Counted from the stretch's first letter, positions 17,558-27,060 are shown. The stretch: DNA of 64,000 nt from Streptomyces regalis (GCF_001509475.1 NZ_LLZG01000376.1:15693-79692); one strand, 5' to 3'. Program-made: numbers and translations. Notes: a model not told the origin generated them from the sequence alone.

Positions 17558-17590
17558 AAGGGGCGGCACCCTTGACGTCGCCCCTTCTTT
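17558..17590 (+). terminator. Terminator after mshD
   Basis: An 8-bp stem (AAGGGGCG, 17558-17565, with CGCCCCTT, 17579-17586), extendable with a mismatch, is followed by CTTTT. It separates mshD from the GntR operon. Confidence 0.75.
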
Positions 17591-17633
17591 TCCACCACCC
17601 TTTCACTACTCAATTAGTGAAAGGGTGGTGGAA
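17590..17633 (+). promoter_or_regulatory. 19-bp perfect inverted repeat, probable GntR (YtrA-type) operator
   Basis: Arms 17590-17608 and 17615-17633 are perfectly complementary (TTCCACCACCCTTTCACTA and its complement) around a 6-base centre, ending 4 bases before the GntR start codon. It is AT-richer than the surroundings and would overlap the promoter and 5' leader. YtrA-subfamily GntR repressors usually bind a palindrome upstream of their own operon, so autorepression is the natural reading. As RNA it would also form a long hairpin sequestering the ribosome binding site. Confidence 0.8.
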
Positions 17634-17637
17634 CGGG

Positions 17638-18078
17638 ATGGTCGAATACCGCATCGACCGGCGCTCCGGCGTCGCCACCTACGTGCAGATCGTCCAGCAG
17701 ACCAAACAGGCGCTGCGCCTGGGCCTGTTGGAGCCGGGGGACAAGCTGCCGACGGCCCGTGAGGTCGTCGAGGCCACCGCCATCAACCCCAACACCGTCC
17801 TCAAGGCCTATCGCGAACTGGAACGCGAGGGCCTGGTCGAGGCGCGTCGGGGACTCGGCACGTTCGTACGGCGCGCACTGAGCACCGCGCCGGCCGACTC
17901 GCCCCTGCGCACCGAACTGGACGCGTGGGCCGTACGGGCCCGCGAGGCCGGGCTGGACCGCGACGACGTGGACGCTCTCTTCACCTCCGTACTCGAAACG
18001 CACTTCGAGCCGGACACGCACATCAGGCCGGACACGCACATGCAGCCGGACACGCACATCAAGGGGGACGAGTCATGA
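17638..18078 (+). CDS. GntR-family regulator, YtrA subfamily
   Basis: The start ATG 17638 follows the operator palindrome; the product is 146 residues. An N-terminal winged helix-turn-helix (GVATYVQIVQQTKQAL, LPTAREVVEATAINPNTVLKAYRELE) is followed by a short C-terminal helix, without the large effector domain of other GntR classes: the YtrA layout. These proteins repress adjacent ABC exporter genes and respond to cell-wall antibiotics. The C-terminus consists of three tandem copies of a PDTHI-type hexapeptide, encoded by an 18-bp repeat at about 18009-18062. The stop overlaps the ABC ATPase start (ATGA). Confidence 0.92.
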   Translation: MVEYRIDRRSGVATYVQIVQQTKQALRLGLLEPGDKLPTAREVVEATAINPNTVLKAYRELEREGLVEARRGLGTFVRRALSTAPADSPLRTELDAWAVRAREAGLDRDDVDALFTSVLETHFEPDTHIRPDTHMQPDTHIKGDES

Positions 18079-18962
18079 CCGAGACCGCCATCGAGGCGGC
18101 CGCGCTGGGCAGGAAGTTCGGGCGGCACCGCAAGGTCGCCCTGGACGACTGCTCCTTCCGGCTCCCCGCAGGCCGCGTCTGCGCCGTCGTCGGGCCGAAC
18201 GGCGCGGGCAAGTCGACCCTGCTCTCCCTCGCCGCCGGCCTGCTGCGCCCCACCGACGGCACGATCACCATCCTCGGCACGACCCCGGCGGCGGCCCGCG
18301 AGCGACTCGCGTACGTCGCCCAGGACAAGCCCCTGCACCCGCAGCTCACCGTCGCCGACACCCTGCGGCTGGGCCGCGAGCTGAACCCCCGCCGCTGGGA
18401 CGCCCGGGTCGCCGAGCGCATCGTCGCCGAGGGCGACCTCACCGCGGACGCGAAGATCCGCACGCTCTCCGGCGGCCAGCGCACCCGCGTCGCACTCGCC
18501 CTGGCCCTCGGCAAGCGCCCCGAACTGCTGCTCCTGGACGAGCCGATGGCCGACCTCGACCCGCTGGCCCGGCACCAGCTGATGGCGGCGCTCATGGCCG
18601 ACGCGGCCGAACACGGCACCACGGTTGTCATGTCCTCGCACGTCGTCGCCGAGCTGGACGGCGCCTGCGACCACCTCCTGCTGCTCGGCGCCGGCCGCAT
18701 CCGCCTCGCCGGCCCGCTGGACGACCTGCTCGCCGCGCACCGGCTCGTCACCGGCCGGGCCGACGACTCCCTGGACCCGCACACCGTGGTCGAGTCCCGC
18801 ACCACGGGACGCCAGCTCACCGCACTCGTACGCCCCGACGGCCCCCTCGGCGACGGCTGGCAGACCACCGCCCCCACCCTGGAGGAGCTGGTCCTGGCCC
18901 ACCTGCGCGCCCCGGAGGCGCCGGCCCTGCGGCTCGACTCCGCGCGGGAGGCCGCCGTATGA
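18075..18962 (+). CDS. ABC transporter ATP-binding protein
   Basis: The 295-residue ATPase has Walker A GPNGAGKST (about residues 41-49), a Q-loop at VAQDK, signature LSGGQRTRVALA, Walker B LLLLDEP and the switch His in SSHVV. The C-terminal 80 residues form an accessory domain typical of drug or peptide export ATPases. It is coupled by ATGA overlaps to GntR upstream and the first permease downstream, so one transcript produces regulator, motor and two membrane subunits. The substrate cannot be read from the sequence; YtrA-linked systems often relate to antimicrobial stress. Confidence 0.93.
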   Translation: MTETAIEAAALGRKFGRHRKVALDDCSFRLPAGRVCAVVGPNGAGKSTLLSLAAGLLRPTDGTITILGTTPAAARERLAYVAQDKPLHPQLTVADTLRLGRELNPRRWDARVAERIVAEGDLTADAKIRTLSGGQRTRVALALALGKRPELLLLDEPMADLDPLARHQLMAALMADAAEHGTTVVMSSHVVAELDGACDHLLLLGAGRIRLAGPLDDLLAAHRLVTGRADDSLDPHTVVESRTTGRQLTALVRPDGPLGDGWQTTAPTLEELVLAHLRAPEAPALRLDSAREAAV

Positions 18963-19960
18963 CCGCCGCCATGACCGTCGAGGCGCCCGTCGCCGTGACG
19001 CGTTCCCGTGGGCCGCGCGGCCTGCTCTGGGCGATGCTGCGGCTGCACCGCTCGGCGCTGTGGTTCTGGGTGATGCTGGTTGCCCTGACCGTCGGGGCCC
19101 TGCTCTGGGCGTACGGTCCCGGCGGGGACGCCGCGTGGGCCGAGTACCGGGCGGAGGGCTGTGCCGACCCGAACCCCGGCTTGGCCTGCGACTACAGCAG
19201 CCCCGCCTACCAGCGGTACAGCACCACGCTCTCCGTAGGCGCGAGCCTGCTGAACCTCGTACCGCTCCTCACCGCCGCCTGGGCCGGCGGCGCGCTCATC
19301 GGACGCGAACTGGAGGACGGCACCGCCCAGCTGGCCTGGACCCAGTCCGTCACCCCGGCCCGCTGGCTGGCCGCCAAGCTCGCCGTGCCCGCCGCCCTGC
19401 TCGTGCCGGGCACCCTGGCGTTCACACTGCTGCACCGCCTGGTGTGGTCGTCGGACGAAGAGCTACGGCGCACGTTCGCCTGGTACGAGTGGCACAACGA
19501 CTCCGTGTTCCCGCTCAACGGCACCGTCGCCACCGCCTACCCCCTCCTCGGCCTCGCGGTCGGCGCCCTCGCGGCCCTGCTCGTGCGCCGCGCCCTGCCC
19601 GCCCTCGGCGCCGCGGTCCTGGGCCTGGCCATGCTCATGTACCCGCTCATCTCACTGCGCCCACGTCTGTGGCCGGTCGAGACCGTGACCACCAAGGGTG
19701 ACTCCCCCGAGGCCGTCGGCATGATCGTCGACGAGGGCTCCCTCACCTCCACCGGCGCCCGTGTCCCGATCCCCGACTGCACCGGCGAGCCCGGCTGCTT
19801 CGCCACCCACGACATCGTCGGCTTCTACCGCGACTACCACCCGTCCTCCCACTTCTGGCCCCTCCAGCTCATGGAGACCGGCATCGTCCTCGCCGTCGCG
19901 GCCCTGGCGGTCCTGATCGCCTTCCGGCTGCTGAACCGCCGTACCGGAGCCGCCGTATGA
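18959..19960 (+). CDS. ABC transporter permease 1
   Basis: This 333-residue membrane protein has about six helices (ALWFWVMLVALTVGALLWAYG, LLNLVPLLTAAWAGGALIG, LAVPAALLVPGTLAFTLL, PLLGLAVGALAALLV, LGAAVLGLAMLMYPLI, VLAVAALAVLIAF) and a large extracytoplasmic loop with paired Cys (IPDCTGEPGCFATHDIVGFY). It shares a DGTAQLAWTQSVTPARWLA motif with the next protein (NGTARLAWTQGITPTRWLA), so the two arose by tandem duplication. ATGA overlaps on both sides place it in the same operon. Confidence 0.9.
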   Translation: MTAAMTVEAPVAVTRSRGPRGLLWAMLRLHRSALWFWVMLVALTVGALLWAYGPGGDAAWAEYRAEGCADPNPGLACDYSSPAYQRYSTTLSVGASLLNLVPLLTAAWAGGALIGRELEDGTAQLAWTQSVTPARWLAAKLAVPAALLVPGTLAFTLLHRLVWSSDEELRRTFAWYEWHNDSVFPLNGTVATAYPLLGLAVGALAALLVRRALPALGAAVLGLAMLMYPLISLRPRLWPVETVTTKGDSPEAVGMIVDEGSLTSTGARVPIPDCTGEPGCFATHDIVGFYRDYHPSSHFWPLQLMETGIVLAVAALAVLIAFRLLNRRTGAAV

Positions 19961-20937
19961 CCACCGCAATCCCCACTACGGCGACCCCGGCCACCGGCCG
20001 GCCGCCCCGCGGCCCCCGCGGCCTGACCTGGACCGTCCTGCGGCTGCACCGCTCGGCGCTGATCGTGTGGGCGGCCGTCGTCCTCGGCGGAGCGGCGGTA
20101 CTGCTGTGGGCGTACGGCCCGGGTGCCGACGCGGCCCAGGCAGAGTGGGACCGGGTGTGCGCCGGCCGCGAGGCCTGCGTGTGGGGCGACCCGGTCTACG
20201 ACTACGACCGCGTCTTCAGGGCCGCCGGGTTCGGCATCAACTGGCTCCCCGCGCTCGTCGCCGCCTGGGCGGGCGCCGCCCTCGTCGCCCGCGAGATGGA
20301 GAACGGCACCGCACGCCTCGCCTGGACCCAGGGCATCACCCCCACCCGCTGGCTGGCCGCCAAGCTCACCGTCCCGGCGGTCCTGGTCACGGCCGGCACG
20401 ACTGTCCTCGTCCTCCTGCACCGCCTGGTGTCCGACGCGCACCCCCTCCCGCTGGGGCAGTGGTCCTGGTACACCGCCGACAACTTCCAGTCCAACGGCA
20501 CCATCGCCATCGCCGCACCCCTGCTCGCCCTCGCCATCGGCGCCCTCGCGGGCCTGCTCCTGCGCCGCGCGCTCCCGGCACTCGCCGTCACCCTGGTCGC
20601 CACCGGCGCACTGGAGTCCCTCGCCACCGTCGCGAGCCGCAACCTGGTGCCCTGGGAGACCGCGCTCGGCACCCTGAAGACCGGCTACCAGTCACCGATG
20701 CACATCCTCTACGGCGACCAGGGCGCCCTGACCTCCACGGGCGCCCGCGTCCCCGACCCCCTGTGCACCGACGACGCCAAGTGCCTCGCGGCCCACGACA
20801 TCGTCGGCTACTACACCGACTACCACCCCGCCTCGCACTTCTGGCCGCTCCACCTCGTCGAGACCGGCCTCCTGCTGGGCACCGCCGCACTGGCCACCGC
20901 CGCCGCCTTCTGGCTCCTGCGCCGCCGCATCGCCTGA
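19957..20937 (+). CDS. ABC transporter permease 2 (paralogue of permease 1)
   Basis: This 326-residue permease has the same helix pattern and conserved loop motifs as the preceding gene (LLWAYGPG, ARLAWTQGITP, HDIVGYYTDYHPASHFWP). It probably forms a heterodimeric channel with permease 1. Its last codons (encoding AAFWLLRRRIA) and stop are the source of the tandem repeats that follow, where near-identical copies of the 3' end recur with their own terminator hairpins. Confidence 0.9.
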   Translation: MTTAIPTTATPATGRPPRGPRGLTWTVLRLHRSALIVWAAVVLGGAAVLLWAYGPGADAAQAEWDRVCAGREACVWGDPVYDYDRVFRAAGFGINWLPALVAAWAGAALVAREMENGTARLAWTQGITPTRWLAAKLTVPAVLVTAGTTVLVLLHRLVSDAHPLPLGQWSWYTADNFQSNGTIAIAAPLLALAIGALAGLLLRRALPALAVTLVATGALESLATVASRNLVPWETALGTLKTGYQSPMHILYGDQGALTSTGARVPDPLCTDDAKCLAAHDIVGYYTDYHPASHFWPLHLVETGLLLGTAALATAAAFWLLRRRIA

Positions 20938-21352
20938 CGGCACACCGGACCGTCGGCCCCGCACGCCCCTCCACGGGGGGAGGGGCGTGCCTACCACTGG
21001 GCGCCGCCGCGCCGCCGCGCCGACCACCGCCGCCGCCTTCTGGCTCCTGCGCCGCCGCACCGCCTGACGGCACACCGGACCGTCGGCCCCACACGCCCCT
21101 CCACGGGGGGAGGGGCGTGCCTACCACTGGGCGCCGCCGCGCCGACCACCGCCGCCGCCATCTGGCTCCTGCACCGCCGCACCGCCTGACGGCACACCGG
21201 ACCGTCGGCCCCGCACGCCCCTCCACGGAGGAAGGACGTGCCCACCACTGGGCGCCACCGCCCCGGCCAGCGGTCAGCGCCATCTGACTCCTGCACCGCC
21301 GCACCCCGTAGATTCCCGCCGCACGTCCCTCCACGGGGGGGAGGGACGTGCG
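20903..21352 (+). repeat. Tandem array of duplicated gene ends and terminator hairpins
   Basis: Units of about 122-130 bp repeat the last 11 or so codons of permease 2, its TGA, a conserved spacer (GGCACACCGGACCGTCGGCC) and a strong hairpin. Stop codons recur at 20935, 21065 and 21187. Hairpins lie at 20961-20990, 21091-21120, 21213-21241 and 21320-21352; the first two have 11-12 bp stems, the third is imperfect, and the fourth retains only the hairpin with diverged flanks. Decay increases with distance from the gene, indicating successive tandem duplication of a terminator module. Confidence 0.88.
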
Positions 21353-21832
21353 GCAGGGCTGCCGACAGTGCGGACTGGCCAAGCCCAGCCCGAAGCCCAC
21401 CAGGTGCTGCCCTCGGCAGGCCGGTCAGTCGCTCAGGGGCACGGCCGCCGCCGAGGCGCCCGCTCAGGACGACGCGGATGCGGACCGCGCTTCGACCGAC
21501 GGCGGCCGCGAAGCCACCCCGGCAACTGCAGCAGCCGTAAAGGCACCCCCCCCTCCGGGGGCCGAGTGCCGCAAGGCGTGCGCAGGCGCGCAGGCGGACG
21601 TTCCGGTATGTAGACGCCCGCGAGCCGCCCCCCGCTATCCCACACGCCATGTCTCCGTAACCATTGGTTCAGACGGGCTTGCGACGCTCAGCCAATGACG
21701 CCCGCCGCGCCAGAGCCTGCGCCGCCCACGGGAGGGAACGCGAGGAACGGGGACGCACGACACCTCCCCACCACGCTCCCGCCCGCGCTTTCCGACGCGC
21801 CCATAAGCCTCGCCGCGCGGAACAATGGGCAT
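21353..21832. other. 480-base gap upstream of ppk
   Basis: No credible gene is seen; open frames here are short and compositionally biased. The sequence has a C-run hairpin (CCCCCCCCTCCGGGGG region near 21546-21560). A region with AACCATTGGTTC near 21659-21670 is a short palindrome in front of ppk and could be regulatory. A PHO box is plausible for ppk, but no 11-bp direct repeats as clear as those before pstS were found. Confidence 0.4.
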
Positions 21833-24073
21833 ATGAGCCAGTCCACGAACGCCCAGGCACAGGTCCAGCACGCCCAGCCCTCCGTCGGCTCCATAGCGGC
21901 CCACCGCCCGCACACGGTCACTTCGGCGGCGGTCGTCTCCGAACTGGAGCCCGACATCGATGCCGACCTCGACGCGTACGAGGCCTCCGAGATCGACGGT
22001 GTCCAACTGCCCCAGGGCCGTTTCCTGGACCGTGAGCGCAGCTGGCTCGCGTTCAACGAGCGCGTCCTCGAACTCGCCGAGGACCCGAACACCCCGCTTC
22101 TCGAACGGGCGAACTTCCTGGCGATCTTCGCCAGCAACCTGGACGAGTTCTTCATGGTCCGCGTGGCCGGTCTGAAGCGCCGTATCGCCACCGGGGTGGC
22201 GACGCGTTCCGCCTCCGGTCTCCAGCCCCGCGAGGTCCTGGAGATGATCTGGGCCCGCTCCCGCGAGCTGATGGCCCGGCACGCCGCCTGCTACCACGAG
22301 GACGTCGCCCCCGCGCTCGCGGAGGAGGGCATCCACCTGGTCCGCTGGAACGAGCTGCAGGAGAAGGAGCAGGCCCGCCTCTTCACGCTCTTCCGGCACC
22401 AGATCTTCCCGGTCCTGACCCCGCTGGCGGTCGACCCGGCGCACCCGTTCCCGTACATCTCCGGCCTGTCCCTGAACCTGGCCGTGCGCGTACGGAACCC
22501 CGTCACCGGCACCCCGCACTTCGCCCGCGTCAAGGTGCCCCCGCTGCTCTCCCGCTTCCTGGAGGCCTCCCCCGGCCGGTTCGTCCCGCTGGAGGACGTC
22601 ATCGCCGCGCACCTGGAGGAGCTGTTCCCGGGCATGGAGGTCCTGGAGCACCACGCCTTCCGGGTCACCCGCAACGAGGACCTGGAGGTCGAGGAGGACG
22701 ACGCCGAGAACCTGCTCCAGGCCCTGGAGAAGGAGCTCATGCGGCGCCGCTTCGGGCCGCCGGTGCGCCTGGAGGTCGAGGAGAACATCAACCAGGAGGT
22801 CCTGGACCTGCTGGTACGCGAGCTGAAGATCAGCGAGGCCGAGGTCTACCCGCTGACCGGCCCCCTGGACCTCACCGGCCTCTTCCGCATCGCCTCCATC
22901 GACCGTCCCGAGCTGAAGTACGCGAAGTTCGTCGCGGGCACCCATCGCGATCTCGCCGAGGTCGAGTCGGCGTCCGCGCCGGACATCTTCGCCGCCCTGC
23001 GCAACCGGGACGTGCTGCTGCACCACCCGTACGACTCCTTCTCCACCTCCGTGCAGGCGTTCCTGGAGCAGGCGGCCGACGACCCGGACGTCCTGGCGAT
23101 CAAGCAGACCCTGTACCGCACCTCCGGCGACTCCCCCATAGTCAACGCGCTCATCGACGCCGCCGAGGCCGGCAAGCAGGTCCTCGTCCTGGTCGAGATC
23201 AAGGCCCGCTTCGACGAGCACGCCAACATCAAATGGGCGCGCAAGCTGGAGGAGGCCGGCTGCCATGTCGTGTACGGCCTCGTCGGCCTGAAGACCCACT
23301 GCAAGCTGTCGCTGGTGGTCCGCCAGGAGGGCGAGACGCTACGGCGCTACAGCCACGTCGGCACCGGCAACTACCACCCGAAGACGGCGCGGCTGTACGA
23401 GGACCTCGGCCTGCTGACCGCGGACCCGCAGGTGGGCGCGGACCTGTCCGACCTGTTCAACCGTCTGTCCGGCTACTCGCGCCGGGAGACGTACCGCCGT
23501 CTGCTCGTGGCCCCCAAGTCCCTGCGCGACGGCCTGATCTCGCGGATCAACAAGGAGGCGCAGCACCACCGTGCCGGGCGTCCCGCCTACGTCCGCATCA
23601 AGGTCAACTCGATCGTCGACGAGGCGCTCATCGACGCCTGCTACAGCGCGTCCCAGGCGGGCGTGCCGGTCGACATCTGGGTCCGCGGCATCTGCGCGAT
23701 CCGGCCGGGCGTGACGGGACTGTCGGACAACATCCGCGTCCGCTCGGTCCTCGGCCGCTTCCTCGAGCACTCCCGGGTCTTCGCCTTCGGCAACGGCGGC
23801 GAACCCGAGGTGTGGATCGGCAGCGCCGACATGATGCACCGCAATCTCGACCGTCGTATAGAAGCCCTGGTCAGGGTCACCGACCCGGCCCACCGCGCCG
23901 CGCTCAACCGGCTCCTGGAGACCGGTATGTCCGACACCACCGCGTCCTGGCACCTCGGTCAGGACGGCGAGTGGACCCGGCACGCGATGGACGCGGACGG
24001 CCAGCCCCTGCGCAACGTCCAGGAGATGCTCATAGACGCCCGGAGGCGCCGGCGTGGTACAGCAACACCTTGA
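21833..24073 (+). CDS. ppk: Polyphosphate kinase 1
   Basis: PPK1 reversibly transfers the terminal phosphate of ATP to polyphosphate. The start ATG 21833 gives 746 residues; the first 60 are a variable extension seen in Streptomyces enzymes. Domains follow in order: N domain ([33 protein letters not shown]), head domain, C1 and C2 domains with [11 protein letters not shown] (the phosphorylated His), [21 protein letters not shown] and DRRIEALV. It overlaps the CHAD gene by 20 bases. In Streptomyces ppk is phosphate-regulated and its loss raises antibiotic production. Confidence 0.97.
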   Translation: MSQSTNAQAQVQHAQPSVGSIAAHRPHTVTSAAVVSELEPDIDADLDAYEASEIDGVQLPQGRFLDRERSWLAFNERVLELAEDPNTPLLERANFLAIFASNLDEFFMVRVAGLKRRIATGVATRSASGLQPREVLEMIWARSRELMARHAACYHEDVAPALAEEGIHLVRWNELQEKEQARLFTLFRHQIFPVLTPLAVDPAHPFPYISGLSLNLAVRVRNPVTGTPHFARVKVPPLLSRFLEASPGRFVPLEDVIAAHLEELFPGMEVLEHHAFRVTRNEDLEVEEDDAENLLQALEKELMRRRFGPPVRLEVEENINQEVLDLLVRELKISEAEVYPLTGPLDLTGLFRIASIDRPELKYAKFVAGTHRDLAEVESASAPDIFAALRNRDVLLHHPYDSFSTSVQAFLEQAADDPDVLAIKQTLYRTSGDSPIVNALIDAAEAGKQVLVLVEIKARFDEHANIKWARKLEEAGCHVVYGLVGLKTHCKLSLVVRQEGETLRRYSHVGTGNYHPKTARLYEDLGLLTADPQVGADLSDLFNRLSGYSRRETYRRLLVAPKSLRDGLISRINKEAQHHRAGRPAYVRIKVNSIVDEALIDACYSASQAGVPVDIWVRGICAIRPGVTGLSDNIRVRSVLGRFLEHSRVFAFGNGGEPEVWIGSADMMHRNLDRRIEALVRVTDPAHRAALNRLLETGMSDTTASWHLGQDGEWTRHAMDADGQPLRNVQEMLIDARRRRRGTATP

Positions 24074-25244
24074 TCCGACGGACCCCACGGCCGGGGCGGT
24101 GACGGGGGACGCCCTCGCGGGCTACCTGCGCGCCCAGGCCACGGAGTTCCTCCGAGCCCTGCGCCTGCACCGGGAGACCGGCGGCGACGGGGGTTCCCCC
24201 GCTCGAGCGAAGGCGAGAGTGGGGGAGTCCAACGGCTTGGAGGAGTCCGTCGACGCGGCCCGGGCCCTGCGCCGCTCGGCCCGCCGCATCAGCGCCAGCC
24301 TGCACACGTTCCGCCCCTTGCTGGACGCCGACTGGTCGGAGGCCATCCGCCCCGAGCTGGCCTGGCTCTCGGGAACGCTGGCGATGGAACACGCCTACGC
24401 GGCCCGCCTGGAACGCCTGCTGCTGGCGCTGCACCGCCTGTCGGGGGCGACGGTACTGCCGACGCAGACGGGGGCGGGCGGCGTGTCCGGTGCCGGCGCG
24501 GGCAACGGCGCGGCCGAGACAGCCGCGGGCAGTCGTGCCGCTGGGTCGGCGCCCGTCCCGCAGAAAGCGGAACCCGGCAACGCCGGCCACCCCACCCACC
24601 CGGCGGCCACCCCGGAGCGCGGCAACCTCACAGTTGGCGCGGCCAAAGCAGGCGCCCTGCTCGAACGCCAGCTCACCCTCGCCCGGACCCGAGCCCACAG
24701 CACCGCCCTCCAGGCCCTCGGAAGCAGCCGCTTTCACGCCGTGGCCGACAACATCGCCGTACTGGCCAGCGAGGTCCCCCTGACCGCCGCCGCGGCCACC
24801 GCCGACCTGTGCCCCCTCGCGGGCGCCGCCGAGGAGCGGCTCACCGACGCGGTCGCTGCGCTGCCCTTAATGACCGCCGGCCACCCCTACAACGCCGAGG
24901 CCCTGATCCACGGTCTGTCCCCGGACCCGGCCCCGCATCCGCAGGACGCGCCCTGGCACCAGGTCCGCCTGCTGCTGCGCCTGCACCGCTACGCCCGTGA
25001 GGTCCTGCGCGGCGCGGGCGGTCCGGTGGACGTACGGCTGCTGACCGCCGGCCAGGCCCTCAACCGGCACCGTGACGCCTCCGAGGCGGCCGCGGCCGCG
25101 GCCCAGGCCGCCCGCACCCCGCGTATCGCCCCGGCGACGGCCTACGCCCTCGGCGTGCTCCACGCCGACCAGCGGCACGAGGTGGAGGCAGCGCGGTTCG
25201 CGTTCCAGCAGTCCTGGCAGATCCAGACGGTGGGCAGGCCCTGA
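24054..25244 (+). CDS. CHAD-domain protein (polyphosphate-associated), with TTA codon
   Basis: The start GTG 24054 lies inside the end of ppk. The 396-residue product carries a CHAD domain: helical repeats with conserved His/Arg/Lys ([55 protein letters not shown]), basic surfaces shown in other members to bind polyphosphate. A TTA leucine codon at 24867-24869 makes it a possible bldA target. Residues about 44-58 are encoded by an inserted copy of a common Streptomyces palindromic repeat, and residues about 140-195 are Ala/Gly-rich low complexity. Co-operonic with ppk and a NUDIX gene. Confidence 0.88.
   Translation: MVQQHLDPTDPTAGAVTGDALAGYLRAQATEFLRALRLHRETGGDGGSPARAKARVGESNGLEESVDAARALRRSARRISASLHTFRPLLDADWSEAIRPELAWLSGTLAMEHAYAARLERLLLALHRLSGATVLPTQTGAGGVSGAGAGNGAAETAAGSRAAGSAPVPQKAEPGNAGHPTHPAATPERGNLTVGAAKAGALLERQLTLARTRAHSTALQALGSSRFHAVADNIAVLASEVPLTAAAATADLCPLAGAAEERLTDAVAALPLMTAGHPYNAEALIHGLSPDPAPHPQDAPWHQVRLLLRLHRYAREVLRGAGGPVDVRLLTAGQALNRHRDASEAAAAAAQAARTPRIAPATAYALGVLHADQRHEVEAARFAFQQSWQIQTVGRP
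24188..24228. repeat. Streptomyces palindromic intergenic-type repeat inserted in a coding frame
   Basis: The 41-base stretch starts with GGGGTTCCCCCGCTCGAGCG and ends in GAGAGTGGGGGAGTCC. From memory this is a repeat found many times in Streptomyces genomes, usually between genes. Here it is in frame in the CHAD gene, encoding [13 protein letters not shown] in a loop between domain helices. Confidence 0.75.
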
Positions 25245-25259
25245 AGGAGGCATACCCCG

Positions 25260-25685
25260 GTGACTCACGCGAATGACCTGACCACCGTCCACGCGGCGGG
25301 CTGCGTCCTGTGGCGCCGATCGCCGGTAGACGGTCAGCTGGAGATATGCCTGATCCACCGGCCGAAGTACGACGACTGGTCCCACCCCAAGGGCAAGCTC
25401 AAGCGCGGCGAGGCCCCCCTCGCCGGTGCCCTGCGCGAGGTCGCGGAGGAAACGGGCCACTCGGCCCGGCCGGGCGCCGCGCTGCCGACGCTGCGGTACC
25501 AGGCGAACGGCCGCCCCAAGGAGGTCCGCTACTGGGCGGCCGAGGCCGGCCCCGGCACGTTCGCCCCGACCGACGAGGTGGACCGCCTGCTGTGGCTCTC
25601 CCCCACGGCCGCGCGGGGCCGCCTGACCCAGCCGAGGGACCGCGACCTCGTGGACGCCCTGCTGCAGTCGCTGCGCCCGGCATAG
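25260..25685 (+). CDS. NUDIX hydrolase
   Basis: The 141-residue product starts at GTG 25260 after an AAGGAGG ribosome binding site and lies 15 bases after the CHAD gene. The Nudix box reads GEAPLAGALREVAEETG (about residues 50-66) with the catalytic REVAEE core, preceded by DDWSHPKGKLKRG. This subgroup hydrolyses diadenosine polyphosphates or related nucleotides; many relatives carry an extra C-terminal histidine phosphatase domain, which is absent here. Linkage with ppk and CHAD points to polyphosphate/nucleotide housekeeping. Confidence 0.92.
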   Translation: MTHANDLTTVHAAGCVLWRRSPVDGQLEICLIHRPKYDDWSHPKGKLKRGEAPLAGALREVAEETGHSARPGAALPTLRYQANGRPKEVRYWAAEAGPGTFAPTDEVDRLLWLSPTAARGRLTQPRDRDLVDALLQSLRPA

Positions 25686-25767
25686 CCCGACGCACCCCCA
25701 CAAAGCCTCGGAATACACCCGTGTCCTCAACGTGAGCGTTCCGTGACCTCACCGCACCGTCCCCAGG

Positions 25768-25811
25768 GGTTCACCCCTCGTTCATTTACGCCCTTCGGCG
25801 CCTTCACCTGT
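25768..25811 (+). promoter_or_regulatory. PHO box (PhoP binding site) of pstSCAB
   Basis: Two adjacent 11-bp direct repeat units, GGTTCACCCCT (25768-25778) and CGTTCATTTAC (25779-25789), match the Streptomyces PhoP consensus G(G/T)TCAYYYR(G/C). In the same 11-bp phase a weak third unit (25790) and a better fourth unit CCTTCACCTGT (25801) follow. The site lies about 145-165 bases upstream of the pstS start, consistent with phosphate-starvation activation of the operon. Confidence 0.85.
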
Positions 25812-25931
25812 CCTGCCTAATTTCGGCCTTGCACGATGACGGACCGCGCCCCGGGGGGACGTGTCCGCATCAACCATTCTTCGCACGCCGCCGAATTTCA
25901 GGACGGCGGCTCCTGGAAGGAACTCCCTCAA

Positions 25932-27053
25932 GTGAAGCTTCAGCGCAAGAACCGGCGCGTCCTCGCTCTCGGCGCTCTCGCCGTCTCCGGCGCCCTGGCC
26001 CTCACGGCGTGCGGCTCCGACGACACCAGCAACGGCGGCGACGCTTCCGCCCCCGCCCAGGCCGGCAACATCAAGTGCGACGACGCCAAGGGCCAGCTGC
26101 TCGCCGACGGCTCCTCCGCGCAGAAGAACGCGATCGACGCCTGGGTCGCGCAGTTCACCGCCGCCTGCAAGGACATCCAGATCAACTACAAGGGTGGCGG
26201 CTCCGGCGCCGGTGTCACCGCGTTCACCCAGGGTCAGGTCGCCTTCGCCGGCTCCGACTCCGCGCTGAAGCCCGAAGAGGTCACCGCCTCCAAGGAGATC
26301 TGCAAGGGCGGCCAGGGCATCAACCTCCCGATGGTCGGCGGCCCGGTCGCGGTCGGTTACAACGTCTCGGGCGTCGACGACCTGGTCCTGGACCCCTCGA
26401 CGATCGCCAAGATCTTCGACAGCAAGATCACCAACTGGAACGACCCGGCGATCGCGAAGCTGAACCCCGGCGTGAAGCTTCCCGACCTCAAGATCCAGGC
26501 GTTCCACCGCTCGGACGAGTCCGGTACCACGGACAACTTCACCAAGTACCTGATCGCCACGGCCGAGAAGGACTTCCCGTACGAGGGCGGCAAGGCCTGG
26601 CAGGCCAAGGGCGGCCAGTCCGCTCCGCAGTCCTCCGGTGTGGCCCAGCAGGTGAAGCAGACCAACGGCGCCATCGGCTACTTCGAGCTGTCGTACGTCA
26701 AGGAGAACATCAAGGCGGTCAAGCTCGACACCGGCGCCGCCGAGCCGGTCGAGGCCAACATCGAGAACGCCACCAAGGCCATCGCCGCCGCCAAGCGCGT
26801 CGGCACCGGCGCGGACTACGCGCTCGAGCTGGACTACAACACCAAGGCCGACGGTGCCTACCCGATGGTCCTGGTGACGTACGAGATCGTCTGCGACAAG
26901 GGCAACAAGGCGGAGACCCTGCCCGCCACCAAGGCCTTCCTCAACTACATCGCCTCCGAGGACGGCCAGAAGATCCTCACGGAGAACGACTACGCCCCGA
27001 TGCCGACCGAGATCATCACCGAGGTCCGCAAGACCATCGAGGGCCTGAGCTGA
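25932..27053 (+). CDS. pstS: Phosphate-binding lipoprotein PstS
   Basis: PstS captures orthophosphate outside the membrane for the PstCAB importer. The GTG at 25932 is chosen because it begins directly with a lipoprotein signal (VLALGALAVSGALALTACG, lipobox Cys near residue 26); upstream frame is leader. The mature protein has DGSSAQKNAIDAWVAQF, KGGGSGAGVTAF, FAGSD and FHRSDESGTTDNF phosphate-contacting segments. Length (373) is typical. It is preceded by a PHO box and followed by a very strong hairpin that probably lowers read-through into pstC. Confidence 0.97.
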   Translation: MKLQRKNRRVLALGALAVSGALALTACGSDDTSNGGDASAPAQAGNIKCDDAKGQLLADGSSAQKNAIDAWVAQFTAACKDIQINYKGGGSGAGVTAFTQGQVAFAGSDSALKPEEVTASKEICKGGQGINLPMVGGPVAVGYNVSGVDDLVLDPSTIAKIFDSKITNWNDPAIAKLNPGVKLPDLKIQAFHRSDESGTTDNFTKYLIATAEKDFPYEGGKAWQAKGGQSAPQSSGVAQQVKQTNGAIGYFELSYVKENIKAVKLDTGAAEPVEANIENATKAIAAAKRVGTGADYALELDYNTKADGAYPMVLVTYEIVCDKGNKAETLPATKAFLNYIASEDGQKILTENDYAPMPTEIITEVRKTIEGLS

Positions 27054-27060
27054 CCTGAGT

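Noticed and set aside
20938..21352. CRISPR-like array
   Set aside because: Units contain the gene's own 3' end and terminator hairpins, with no unique spacers of constant size and no cas genes.
21659..21670. PHO box in front of ppk
   Set aside because: Only a short palindrome is visible; the 11-bp direct-repeat pattern found before pstS is absent.
21635..23299. 554-codon minus-strand frame opposite ppk
   Set aside because: Shadow frame with biased Leu/Val/Arg/Asp composition; PPK motifs on the plus strand are decisive.
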